A program made the position numbers and the translations under genes. DNA of 13,451 nucleotides, taken from positions 1-13,451 of the forward strand of contig CANHJY010000021.1 of the NCBI GenBank assembly GCA_947461185.1, given 5' to 3'. Below, piece by piece: positions 6,384 to 13,451 of the stretch. The notes under the pieces are model-generated. The model was not told where the DNA came from. It saw nothing but the letters and a program-made list of their open reading frames with translations, and searched no databases. This stretch comes from Flavobacteriales bacterium (GTDB lineage Bacteria > Bacteroidota > Bacteroidia > Flavobacteriales_D > Crocinitomicaceae). Each line of letters begins with the position of its first letter. The first letter of the stretch is position 1.

Positions 6384-6451
6384 CGTTGAAAGAATAATTT
6401 GTAAAATTGCGATAAAATCTTTAATTTGAGGGAACTTTTTTACCTACCTAA

Positions 6452-7144
6452 ATGCTTCAAATTTCTTCAATTAAAACATGGGCTGAAGATGATCGGCCTC
6501 GTGAAAAATATCTGCTTAAAGGTCGAAATTCTCTTTCGGATGCCGAAGTTTTAGCCATTATAATTGGTTCAGGAACTCGTAAAATATCCGCTGTAGAACT
6601 TGCACAAATTCTTTTAGCAACGAATAATAATGATTTGTCTGAAGTTTTTCGCCTCACTTTTCACGATCTCATTAAATTCAATGGTATCGGTGAGGCCAAA
6701 GCAATAACATTATTAGCTGCCTTTGAACTTGCTCGGCGCAGAGAAAAACAATCTAGCAATTCAAAAGTGCAATTAACATCTTCATCACAAGTATATCAAT
6801 ATATGCGACATTATTTTCAATCCTTGCTTCACGAGGAATTTCATATTTTAATGTTGAACAGGGCTAATGATGTTATCGGAACAAAGCAAGTATCCATTGG
6901 AGGTTTTTCAGGAACTGTAGCGGATGGAAAAGTAATTTTTAAAAGTGCGCTCGAAAGGGGAGCTCAGGCAATCATTTTAGCGCATAATCATCCTAGCGGT
7001 CAGCTAAAGCCAAGTGAAGCAGATAAATCGTTAACCAAAAAGCTCGTTGAATTTGGAAAATACATTGATTTGCCCATTTTAGATCATCTTATTTTCACAG
7101 ATAATGGTTATTTTAGCTTTTCAGATCACGGTATTATCCTATAG
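6452..7144 (+). CDS. radC: RadC-family JAB/MPN-domain protein
   Basis: The 230-residue protein has the standard RadC layout: an N-terminal UPF0758 region (10-60), a helix-hairpin-helix (LIKFNGIGEAKAITLLAAFELARR, 73-96) and a C-terminal JAB/MPN metalloprotease-like domain. The full JAMM motif H-x-H-x7-S-x2-D is present as HNHPSGQLKPSEAD (178-191), so the metal site should be intact. The historical DNA-repair role was withdrawn for E. coli RadC, and the biochemical role is unsettled. It is the first gene of a compact five-gene run; wecB follows after 5 bp. It uses ATG 6452. Confidence 0.95.
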   Translation: MLQISSIKTWAEDDRPREKYLLKGRNSLSDAEVLAIIIGSGTRKISAVELAQILLATNNNDLSEVFRLTFHDLIKFNGIGEAKAITLLAAFELARRREKQSSNSKVQLTSSSQVYQYMRHYFQSLLHEEFHILMLNRANDVIGTKQVSIGGFSGTVADGKVIFKSALERGAQAIILAHNHPSGQLKPSEADKSLTKKLVEFGKYIDLPILDHLIFTDNGYFSFSDHGIIL

Positions 7145-7149
7145 TGGGA

Positions 7150-8301
7150 ATGAAGAAATACAAGTTAATTACGGTTGTTGGAGCTCGTCCCCAAATTATT
7201 AAATCTTCTGCGTTTAGTAGGGTAGTGAAAAATAGCTATTCATCACAAATAGAAGAAATTCTCGTTCACACTGGACAACATTATGATTATGGAATGTCTG
7301 ATTTGTTTTTTAAAGAATTAAAACTGGATAAACCGCTTTATAATTTAGGTGTTGGTGGCATTTCAGATAGTGAGCAAATTGCGAAAATGTTAACAGGTTT
7401 GGAAGAAGTTTTTCAAAAAGAAGAACCAAATGCAGTGCTAGTTTACGGTGATACCAATTCTACTTTGGCTGGGGCACTTGCATCTTCAAAATGTGGGATT
7501 CCATTAATTCATATAGAAGCAGGTTTGCGAAGTTTTGATAAAAATATGCCTGAAGAAACCAATCGGATTGTAACTGATCACCTTTCAACACTTTTATTCG
7601 CACCAACTTCAATAGCAGTACAAAATCTTCAAAATGAAGGTATTCGGCATTCTACAAATGTCAAAGCAGGAGTGAATAATCCTCATGTATTTCATTGTGG
7701 AGACGTTATGTATGATAATGCTTTGTATTTTGCTCAAATATCTGAGCAGCAATCGGAGATATTAAACCAACTCAATTTATTACCTGAAAATTTTATTTTA
7801 GCAACAATTCATCGCAAAGAAAATGTTGAAAGTGCTGAAAATCTTGATCAAATCATTCAAGGAATGTTATTGATTGCAAATGACTTTTCCAAATCAGTCG
7901 TATGGCCAATGCATCCGAGAACAATGCAAGCGATTAAACAGAAACTTGGTGAAGTTTATCTAGCTGAAATAATAAAAAATGGTAAAATCAAGATTATTGA
8001 TCCTATTGGTTATTTGGACATGATACAATTACAAAAGCATTCCATAATGATTATAACTGATAGTGGAGGCCTTCAAAAAGAATCATTTTTCTTTCAAAAA
8101 CCTTGTTTAGTTTTGAGAAATCAAACGGAATGGGTTGAATTGGTTAATAATGGGAATTCTGTTTTATGTGAAGCCAAAAGTTCGTTAATGCTGGAAAAGG
8201 CAAGTTCGATTTTGACTTCCAATTCGAGAAGTTATCCTCAATATTATGGTGACGGGGAAGCTGCATCCTTTATATGCAGAACAATAATTAATGAGTTTTA
8301 A
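7150..8301 (+). CDS. wecB: WecB, non-hydrolysing UDP-N-acetylglucosamine 2-epimerase
   Basis: WecB interconverts UDP-GlcNAc and UDP-ManNAc in the cytosol, supplying ManNAc-type sugars for surface glycans. This 383-residue protein has the expected GT-B-fold motifs: VGARPQIIK (10-18), HTGQHYD (40-46), YGDTNS (99-104), HIEAGLRS (121-128), PEETNR (134-139), IHRKENVE (220-227), PMHPRT (253-258) and ITDSGGLQKE (302-311). Equivalents of the catalytic Asp/Glu/Glu/His set of E. coli WecB appear kept as D101, E123, E136 and H221. I chose ATG 7150, 5 bp after the radC stop; GTG at 7144, overlapping that stop by one base, is an alternative adding two residues. The next gene follows after 2 bp. No wecC is present in the window, so the fate of UDP-ManNAc is not visible. 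Confidence 0.95.
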   Translation: MKKYKLITVVGARPQIIKSSAFSRVVKNSYSSQIEEILVHTGQHYDYGMSDLFFKELKLDKPLYNLGVGGISDSEQIAKMLTGLEEVFQKEEPNAVLVYGDTNSTLAGALASSKCGIPLIHIEAGLRSFDKNMPEETNRIVTDHLSTLLFAPTSIAVQNLQNEGIRHSTNVKAGVNNPHVFHCGDVMYDNALYFAQISEQQSEILNQLNLLPENFILATIHRKENVESAENLDQIIQGMLLIANDFSKSVVWPMHPRTMQAIKQKLGEVYLAEIIKNGKIKIIDPIGYLDMIQLQKHSIMIITDSGGLQKESFFFQKPCLVLRNQTEWVELVNNGNSVLCEAKSSLMLEKASSILTSNSRSYPQYYGDGEAASFICRTIINEF

Positions 8302-8303
8302 CC

Positions 8304-9587
8304 ATGCTCATCTATGTTGAGAAAATAACCAATCGTATTCGTTATGCCCTTGGATTTATATTCGAGTTGGAAAATATTCCATTCGAAATAACGGACAATT
8401 ATGGTCGTTTTTTATCCAATCAAGGAAATAGGTTTAATTATTCTAAAATTGAAATTGAAAATGTTCCTCAAATTATTCCAGCTGCGCTGATTTTAGAAGC
8501 CAACATCAGTGAGCAGATATTGGGTCTAGCAAAATTTAAAGACGAAGAATGTTTAACATTTGCTCGTCAACTTGATCCAATTGCAGCTGTTTTTTTTGTG
8601 CTGAGCAGATATGAGGAATACCTGGATAGTGAAAGAGATAATCATAATCGATTTTCAGCAAAAAAAAGTATTAATTATATAAATAAATGGCTGAATAAAC
8701 TTGTTTGTGATCGTTGGTCAAAATCTATTATCAGTTTCATTTTCGAGGGTAATGGTGCCGATTTTACATTTTCTAAAAAGGAAGTTTTAATCGTTCCCAC
8801 ATTTGATATCGATAATGCCTTCGCTTTTCAGAACAAATCGGCAATAAGAAGATTTTTATCTTTTTCCAAAGATTCCATTTCTTTTAATTTTAAAAGGATT
8901 CAGCAAAGGAGGAAAGTAATTAAAAAGTTATCAAAAGATCCTTATGATACTTACGATATTATAAAAGAGATTTCAAAAAAACATTCGGTTTATATATTTT
9001 GGTTGCTTGGGAATTTTTCCAAATACGATAAAAATATTCCACACCAGAATTTTCAGCAACAGAAACTGATTCGAAAATTAAGTGGTTTTTCGAAAATCGG
9101 CATTCATCCAAGTTATCAATCCAATACAAAGTCAGAACTTTTGGAAGTTGAAATGATTCGGCTGTCTCAAATCCTTAACGCTGAAATTTCCCATTCTCGT
9201 CAACATTTTCTTAAATTATCACTTCCTGAGACCTATCAGCACTTAATAAAATTTGGAATTCAACATGATTTCACAATGGGTTATGCTGATTTACCTGGTT
9301 TCCGATCAGGTACCGTTCGTCCGCACAATTGGTTTGATTTGTATAGCAATGAAGTTTCCTCTTTAATGATTCATCCATTCACCTACATGGATGGTACATT
9401 GAATGAATATATGATGTTGACTATTGAGGAAGCAAAAGAAATAATCGACGCGTTATATAATGAAATAAAGCTTTTTGGTGGAGAATTTTCCTTTATTTGG
9501 CATAATGAAACCATCAATAATTTAGGTAAGTGGAAGGGGTGGAGTGAGGTACTGGATTTCTCATTAAATTTAAAAAATCATGAATAA
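8304..9587 (+). CDS. DUF7033-type polysaccharide deacetylase family protein
   Basis: This 427-residue protein matches the Bacteroidota family with an N-terminal DUF7033 region (about 1-130; YEEYLDSERDNHNRF at 103-117 is characteristic) and a C-terminal deacetylase-like barrel (about 160-427). Barrel motifs are VPTFDID (164-170, in place of the NodB TFDDG motif), GIHPSYQS (266-273), SRQHFLKL (298-305), YADLPGFRSGTVRPHNWFDL (327-346), MIHPF (355-359) and IWHNE (398-402). There is no signal peptide or membrane segment, so it seems cytosolic. Tight linkage to wecB suggests it acts on an amino-sugar glycan or nucleotide-sugar product, but the substrate is unknown. Its last 8 bp overlap the next gene. 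Confidence 0.82.
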   Translation: MLIYVEKITNRIRYALGFIFELENIPFEITDNYGRFLSNQGNRFNYSKIEIENVPQIIPAALILEANISEQILGLAKFKDEECLTFARQLDPIAAVFFVLSRYEEYLDSERDNHNRFSAKKSINYINKWLNKLVCDRWSKSIISFIFEGNGADFTFSKKEVLIVPTFDIDNAFAFQNKSAIRRFLSFSKDSISFNFKRIQQRRKVIKKLSKDPYDTYDIIKEISKKHSVYIFWLLGNFSKYDKNIPHQNFQQQKLIRKLSGFSKIGIHPSYQSNTKSELLEVEMIRLSQILNAEISHSRQHFLKLSLPETYQHLIKFGIQHDFTMGYADLPGFRSGTVRPHNWFDLYSNEVSSLMIHPFTYMDGTLNEYMMLTIEEAKEIIDALYNEIKLFGGEFSFIWHNETINNLGKWKGWSEVLDFSLNLKNHE

Positions 9588-9963
9588 AAATTTATTACTT
9601 ATCGGTTCAGTTTTGTTTGTTACTGCCATAATATTGGGAGCTTTCGGGGCACATGCCTTGAAAGAACTTTTGAGTGCTGAAAAGTTGGAATCTTTTGAGG
9701 TGGGGGTGCGTTATCAATTTTATACAAGCATGATTTTATTGTTATTCGGTATAACAGCTGATAAATTTTCATTTTCTCTAAGGAGTTTTTACTTATTTCA
9801 AATTCTAGGTGTTTTTCTTTTTTCAGGTTCGATATATTTCCTTTCACTGGAAGAAATATTCCATACATCATTGAACTTTCTAGGGCCAATTACACCTGTA
9901 GGTGGAGGCTTGATGATTATAGGTTGGGTTTTATTTATATTCCGTTTATGGAGAATCAAGTAG
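9580..9963 (+). CDS. DUF423 small integral membrane protein (YwdK family)
   Basis: The 127-residue protein has four predicted membrane segments (about 5-25, 47-60, 69-89 and 103-122) and the DUF423 signatures GAFGAHALK (20-28), VRYQFYTS (43-50) and TPVGGGLMIIGW (105-116). Family function is unknown. The ATG lies inside the end of the deacetylase gene (ATGAATAA, 8-bp overlap), so translation is probably coupled by termination and reinitiation. The MBL gene follows after 31 bp. Confidence 0.92.
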   Translation: MNKNLLLIGSVLFVTAIILGAFGAHALKELLSAEKLESFEVGVRYQFYTSMILLLFGITADKFSFSLRSFYLFQILGVFLFSGSIYFLSLEEIFHTSLNFLGPITPVGGGLMIIGWVLFIFRLWRIK

Positions 9964-9994
9964 TATTTTTTATATTCGTTTCAAACACTAACAA

Positions 9995-10759
9995 TTGAAA
10001 ATTACAGTTTTAGGATCAGGAACTTCTCAGGGTGTACCTGTAATTGCATGCGATTGTCACGTATGTAAATCAACTGATGTTAAGGATGCGAGATTGAGAA
10101 GTTCAATTCTAATTTCTGCTGAAGAAGAAAATTTTGTAGTTGATGCAGGACCTGATTTTAGACAGCAGATGCTTAGGGCAAATGTAAAAACCTTAAAAGG
10201 GGTGTTATTTACGCATGAACACAAAGACCACTTGGGTGGACTTGACGATATTAGGGCGTTCAATTATCGCGAAAATAGAAAAATGGAAATCTTTTCAACG
10301 CAAAGGGTTTACGAAGCAATTCAAAAAGAATATCACTATATTTTTTCTGAGGTGAGATATCCTGGTATTCCTGAAATATCGTGGAATGAAATTCAATTAG
10401 AGCCTTTTAAATTACCAAATGGGCCAATGGTAGTTCCAATTCAAGTGATGCACCATAAAATGCCTGTGTTGGGTTTTCGCATAGCAGATTTCGCTTATAT
10501 AACCGATGCTAAAACAATCAGTGAAAAAGAGCTGGAAAAGGTTAAAGGAACAAAAATTTTAATAGTTAATGCTTTGCATCGTTCTTCTCATATCTCTCAC
10601 TTTAATCTCGAGGAGGCGCTGGAATTTATCAATAAAGTGAAGCCTCAGCAAGCATACTTAACGCATATTTCACATTTATTTGGATTGCACGAAGAAATTG
10701 AGCATGATTTACCTGAAGGTGTAAGCTTGGCGTATGATGGTTTAACGATTGAGATATAG
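9995..10759 (+). CDS. MBL-fold metallo-hydrolase, PhnP-like
   Basis: This 254-residue protein is a stand-alone metallo-beta-lactamase-fold hydrolase. It shows GSGTSQGVP (7-15), a Cys cluster C19/C21/C24 as in PhnP-type proteins, VVDAGPDFR (48-56), the metal motif THEHKDH (73-79), MHH (152-154), YITD (168-171) and LTHISH (222-227). This is the group with PhnP-like phosphodiesterases and putative lipoate/octanoate hydrolases; no phn genes are nearby, so a role in phosphonate use is not supported. The start is TTG 9995. An in-frame TAA lies two codons upstream and no ATG precedes the conserved KITVLGSG, so TTG is the only plausible start. It ends the five-gene plus-strand run and converges with the next gene with 9 bp between stops; no terminator hairpin is visible there. 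Confidence 0.9.
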   Translation: MKITVLGSGTSQGVPVIACDCHVCKSTDVKDARLRSSILISAEEENFVVDAGPDFRQQMLRANVKTLKGVLFTHEHKDHLGGLDDIRAFNYRENRKMEIFSTQRVYEAIQKEYHYIFSEVRYPGIPEISWNEIQLEPFKLPNGPMVVPIQVMHHKMPVLGFRIADFAYITDAKTISEKELEKVKGTKILIVNALHRSSHISHFNLEEALEFINKVKPQQAYLTHISHLFGLHEEIEHDLPEGVSLAYDGLTIEI

Positions 10760-10768
10760 AACAGGGTG

Positions 10769-11635
10769 CTAATTCTTTAATCTTATCCCAATGACATTAG
10801 GTAATTTCCAAAAGGTATTATTGGTGTCTTTTTCGTAGGTGTCAGAAACATAGCTTCCCATTTTTTCAATTGTAATGTCATCCGTTTTAACATACAAACT
10901 TGTCTCTGGTCCTCCTTCCATATAAATAGCGTTGTATAATTCAAATGGCATTGCAGACATAAACTGAATCATTTCATTGTGTGTGTATGGCGATCGACTA
11001 AAGATAAAGTAAACGCGATGCATTGGATCCATTGCGGTAACTAACATGCTGCAAGATTGTTTTCGTTTGTTCCAACCTATTAATCCTTGATTGCAATCAA
11101 TCATTCTTAGACCTTGAGCGAAGCTGTTATAATCATCTTTTACTTCGTGCCAGTTCTCGCACTCCAAATCCAATACTTTAAAAGGTGTTTCCATCGTATC
11201 CACTGGATTGAAAGCAATCATTGAATTGTAATTCTCCCTTAGTGCGCTATTGTTGTGATGTTGATAGTTTTTTAGATATCCTCGGCTAGTTTTTCCATCA
11301 GATAGTTCATACATTCCTGCATTAATTACAATATCGAAATCGAAAGTGTCAGCCCATTCTTTAACAGTTCTTTTTTGACCGTTTTCTGTGAATAATTTCA
11401 TTTCAAAATCAAATAGGGAAGGATCTATTCTTACTATCGTTATTTTCGAATCATTTACAACGGATTTTAAGGGGGCATCTGTTTCACAATACTCGATTCC
11501 TTTTCCAATTGTTCGAAAGGTATAATCAGGTTTTTGAATTTTAACAAGTGTATCCGAGATGGTGTTTTGACTTAGTGTAAAATGACAATTGGCTCCAACC
11601 AATAAAAAGAGAAGTAATGAAAACAACTTATTCAT
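10769..11635 (-). CDS. Secreted phosphodiester glycosidase family protein (NAGPA/DUF2233)
   Basis: This 288-residue protein has an N-terminal signal peptide (MNKLFSLLLFLLVGANC; the Asn before Cys17 makes a lipobox doubtful, so signal peptidase I cleavage is more likely). It then has a NAGPA-type domain (PF09992, formerly DUF2233). Key motifs are VINAGMYELSDG (103-114), RGYLKN (118-123), QGLRMID (174-180), MEGGPETSLYV (239-249, equivalent to the usual DGGGSS-type motif) and KLPNVIGIRL (277-286). Relatives include E. coli YigE and the animal uncovering enzyme that removes GlcNAc from a phosphodiester. The bacterial substrate is unknown, but secretion points to an envelope glycan. ATG 11635 overlaps the stop of the upstream gene by 8 bp; an ATG at 11707 would extend into that gene and spoil the signal peptide. 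It is probably cotranscribed with, and coupled to, the lysozyme-like gene. Confidence 0.82.
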   Translation of the reverse strand: MNKLFSLLLFLLVGANCHFTLSQNTISDTLVKIQKPDYTFRTIGKGIEYCETDAPLKSVVNDSKITIVRIDPSLFDFEMKLFTENGQKRTVKEWADTFDFDIVINAGMYELSDGKTSRGYLKNYQHHNNSALRENYNSMIAFNPVDTMETPFKVLDLECENWHEVKDDYNSFAQGLRMIDCNQGLIGWNKRKQSCSMLVTAMDPMHRVYFIFSRSPYTHNEMIQFMSAMPFELYNAIYMEGGPETSLYVKTDDITIEKMGSYVSDTYEKDTNNTFWKLPNVIGIRLKN

Positions 11636-12743
11636 AACAGTCAAATTTTTTCTTTTCAAAAGGAAAAGCATCAAACAATTCTCCAGAATAATAAAATTGG
11701 TAAGCAATAGCGCCGAAAGTATAGGGTTTGTCTTTTATTTTTATGGTTGAACCCCCAACTTTTGGATCTGCTTTGGGAACAGATTGAGGATATCCAACAT
11801 TAAATAAGGTTGCCAGAATCTCCGGTCTATGATCAATTGGAAATCCTGCTTTTTCCCATTGCACTTTCACTTGTTTTAGAAAAACTGCAGCATACAAATA
11901 GGAGTAATAATGATTTTTATATGATCCCAATCTTGTTTCTCTTTCTGAACTTGTGTTTTCAGTTTTAAAATCAAGTAAGTTTTCATAAGCTTTACCAATA
12001 TAGTATTCACTATTTGGGTTTTTTAAGTGTCCTTCGATTTGTTCTGCAGTATGGAGTTTAATACCTGTCACACCGTATGAAAATTGTCGCTCAACGGACA
12101 ATATTTTCAAAGGAGCAATCCATTTTTTGTAGGCTTCTCTTCCTGAATTGAATAAACGGATTTGTTCACCTACAAGACATGAAACAATCAATCTTGATTC
12201 AACCCCTGTAGCCCTTGCGGCAGAATCAATGAGTTTCTTGTCCTTGATGACAGCCTCTTTAAAAGTTTGCCATTCCACAATATTCATCCATTCAAAAATG
12301 CTGCTTTTAGAAATATTGGAGGGCGATTGGGCAATTTGTTTCAACAGCTTATCCAATTCTGTTGTATATGCCTTATTTTCCTTCAGGTGGATATCTACTG
12401 CGTCAAGCATTCTCAATATTTCAATGGTATTTTTAGTTTTCTTGAAGGCATATAAAATATGCTGTGCATTTTTAGGATAATATTTGTTTAATAAAATGAT
12501 TCTGTTCAGTGCTTCTAAATTGTCATATTTTGAAGTATCCTCAACTGATTGAAATGATTGGTTGTATTTATCTTTAATTTCATCATAATACCTATTATTG
12601 ATATCAACTCCTCCGCTTTCATCTGTTAATCTCAGTTGGATGGCTAAAAAAGAAAAGGTGAAAAATGCTCCAATCAAGGCAAAGATGGAGAGAAATGTAA
12701 AAAAAGGAATCTTAAACCACTTGCTTTTAAAAAATGCTTTCAC
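11628..12743 (-). CDS. Membrane-anchored lysozyme/lytic-transglycosylase-like protein
   Basis: The 371-residue protein has one N-terminal membrane helix (about 13-36) and a long, helical, probably periplasmic part. Residues 165-355 resemble the goose-type/SLT lysozyme fold. They include LIDSAARATGVESRLIVSCL then VGEQ (E193, candidate catalytic Glu), FSYGVTGIK (221-229) where SLT enzymes have their S-x-G-x-x-G-x-x-Q segment, a Tyr-rich stretch (279-284), and ILATLFNVGYPQSVP (309-323) where SLT proteins have an A-x-N-x-G motif. The helical region before it (50-160) is unassigned. The likely role is cutting or remodelling peptidoglycan, but this rests on motif resemblance and I cannot name the family. 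The start is GTG 12743, the only good start ahead of KAFFKSKW. It is coupled by an 8-bp overlap to the NAGPA gene. Confidence 0.65.
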   Translation of the reverse strand: MKAFFKSKWFKIPFFTFLSIFALIGAFFTFSFLAIQLRLTDESGGVDINNRYYDEIKDKYNQSFQSVEDTSKYDNLEALNRIILLNKYYPKNAQHILYAFKKTKNTIEILRMLDAVDIHLKENKAYTTELDKLLKQIAQSPSNISKSSIFEWMNIVEWQTFKEAVIKDKKLIDSAARATGVESRLIVSCLVGEQIRLFNSGREAYKKWIAPLKILSVERQFSYGVTGIKLHTAEQIEGHLKNPNSEYYIGKAYENLLDFKTENTSSERETRLGSYKNHYYSYLYAAVFLKQVKVQWEKAGFPIDHRPEILATLFNVGYPQSVPKADPKVGGSTIKIKDKPYTFGAIAYQFYYSGELFDAFPFEKKKFDCYE

Positions 12744-12761
12744 GTGTTTGAATTAGGGAGC

Positions 12762-12769
12762 CAAAATTA
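12762..12769 (-). promoter_or_regulatory. Candidate -7 element for the lysozyme-like/NAGPA pair
   Basis: The minus strand reads TAATTTTG, matching TAnnTTTG exactly, 18 bp before the GTG start at 12743. The implied leader is about 14 nt. No -33 TTG is seen at the usual spacing. Confidence 0.45.
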
Positions 12770-12856
12770 ATAAAATCTCCAAATGCCATGTGGTTTTGAG
12801 CAATTTGATGTTTAATAAAAACAAAAAAATGCCATCTCAACCCAGTAAAATTTAGA

Positions 12857-12864
12857 TATATTTG
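12857..12864 (+). promoter_or_regulatory. Candidate -7 element for fabI
   Basis: TATATTTG matches TAnnTTTG exactly, 15 bp before the fabI ATG, and implies a leader of about 11 nt. It is divergent from the box at 12762-12769; the roughly 90 bp between them are AT-rich with no other feature seen. No clear -33 TTG is found about 20 bp upstream. Confidence 0.55.
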
Positions 12865-12879
12865 TCCCAAAATTATATC

Positions 12880-13451
12880 ATGGCAACAGAACTTTTAAAA
12901 GGAAAAAGAGGAATTATTTTCGGTGCACTTAATAATCAGTCAATTGCTTGGCATATTGCCGAAAAAGCTCACGAACATGGTGCTCAGTTTGTTCTTTCCA
13001 ATGCGCCCATTGCCATGAGGATGGGAGAAATTAATCAGCTTGCTGAAAAGACAGGTTCCCAAATTATTCCTGCTGATGCCACAAGCGTTGAAGAATTGGA
13101 ACATCTTATCAAAGAATCTATGGAAATTCTTGGCGGTAAAATCGATTTTATTCTTCATTCTATTGGAATGTCTGTGAATGTGAGAAAAGGTAATCATTAT
13201 ACCAATGAAAACTACGATTACACTATGAAAGGGCTTGACGTTTCAGCTTTATCTTTTCATAAAGTAATGCAAACTGCGATGAAACTTGATGCCATGAATG
13301 AATGGGGTTCTATTGTAGCTTTGACATATATTGCAGCTCAACGTGTATTTCCTGACTATAACGATATGGCCGATAATAAAGCTTATTTAGAATCAATCGC
13401 TAGAAGTTTTGGATATCATTATGGTGTTGCTAAAAAAGTACGTGTTAACAC
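12880..13451 (+). CDS. fabI: FabI, enoyl-ACP reductase (NADH) (partial: N-terminal 190 codons)
   Basis: FabI reduces trans-2-enoyl-ACP, the last step of each fatty-acid elongation cycle, in the cytosol. The reading frame is open from ATG 12880 to the right edge. Visible motifs are the nucleotide-binding KGKRGIIFGALNNQSIAW (7-24), NAPIAMRM (41-48), the ADATS segment (65-69), ILHSIGMS (91-98), and the active-site region with Tyr150, Tyr160 (PDYNDM) and Lys167 (ADNKAYLES), equivalent to Tyr146, Tyr156 and Lys163 of E. coli FabI. The region ends at KKVRVN, just before the usual substrate loop, so about the last third is outside the window. An open frame on the opposite strand (12940-13197) is a shadow of this gene. 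The residue pattern is that of Bacteroidota FabI. Confidence 0.96.
   Translation, partial: MATELLKGKRGIIFGALNNQSIAWHIAEKAHEHGAQFVLSNAPIAMRMGEINQLAEKTGSQIIPADATSVEELEHLIKESMEILGGKIDFILHSIGMSVNVRKGNHYTNENYDYTMKGLDVSALSFHKVMQTAMKLDAMNEWGSIVALTYIAAQRVFPDYNDMADNKAYLESIARSFGYHYGVAKKVRVN

Noticed and set aside
6241..6429. Small plus-strand open frame across the membrane hydrolase start
   Set aside because: It mirrors the opposite-strand coding sequence and has no domain or promoter match.
6457..6657. Minus-strand open frame over the radC start
   Set aside because: Antisense shadow of radC, with no independent support.
9620..9889. Minus-strand open frame inside the DUF423 gene
   Set aside because: DUF423 has clear membrane segments and signatures; the antisense translation has none.
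10057..10263. Minus-strand open frame inside the MBL gene
   Set aside because: It lies opposite the conserved Cys cluster and THEHKDH coding region, so it is a shadow.
12148..12480. Plus-strand open frames inside the lysozyme-like gene, including 12267-12455
   Set aside because: They overlap each other in different frames opposite a 371-codon gene and show no family features.
12781..12836. Two copies of AAATGCCAT in the fabI upstream region
   Set aside because: Nine bases in AT-rich DNA with different flanks; too short to support an operator or repeat family.
12940..13197. Minus-strand open frame of 85 codons near the right edge
   Set aside because: It is antisense to fabI, whose frame runs open to the window edge with the full cofactor and active-site motifs.

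Overview
The window looks like ordinary chromosomal DNA of a Bacteroidota species, most likely Flavobacteriales (a Crocinitomicaceae/Fluviicola-like lineage is my guess, not shown). The reasons are AT-rich DNA, no clear Shine-Dalgarno sequences ahead of most starts, several exact matches to the Bacteroidota -7 element TAnnTTTG, Bacteroidota-type lipoproteins, and a FabI with the form typical of this phylum. I see no insertion sequence, phage gene, tRNA, rRNA or CRISPR array.

Layout. (1) 1-1878, minus strand: a VTC-type polyphosphate polymerase gene, a DUF4956 membrane protein gene overlapping it by 11 bp, then lpxK (lipid A 4'-kinase), which runs off the left edge. (2) 1978-2460, plus strand: a small regulator-like protein made of two tandem copies of one winged-helix unit, transcribed divergently from (1), with a perfect 17-bp palindrome between them. 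(3) 2595-2843, plus strand: a tiny Ala/Pro/Glu-rich lipoprotein followed by a strong intrinsic terminator. (4) 2933-4093, plus strand: purT. (5) 4095-5255 and 5361-6383, minus strand: a GH3 (NagZ-like) lipoprotein and a YdjM/DUF457-type membrane hydrolase. (6) 6452-10759, plus strand: a compact five-gene run, radC - wecB - DUF7033 polysaccharide deacetylase - DUF423 membrane protein - MBL-fold hydrolase. (7) 10769-12743, minus strand: a membrane-anchored lysozyme-fold-like protein and a phosphodiester glycosidase (NAGPA/DUF2233) joined by an 8-bp overlap. (8) 12880 to the right edge, plus strand: the N-terminal 190 codons of fabI.

The common theme is the cell envelope: lipid A (lpxK), fatty acids (fabI), UDP-amino-sugar supply (wecB), glycan deacetylation, and peptidoglycan turnover (GH3, lysozyme-like protein, NAGPA). 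purT and radC are housekeeping genes among them. The least explained part, and the best candidate for an undescribed system, is 480-2460: a two-gene bacterial counterpart of the VTC polyphosphate machine facing a pseudo-dimeric double-HTH protein across a palindrome. That functional link is inference.

No intergenic stretch exceeds about 140 bases. The largest are 2461-2594, 12744-12879, 5256-5360, 1879-1977 and 2844-2932; what they hold is given in the promoter, palindrome and terminator entries.
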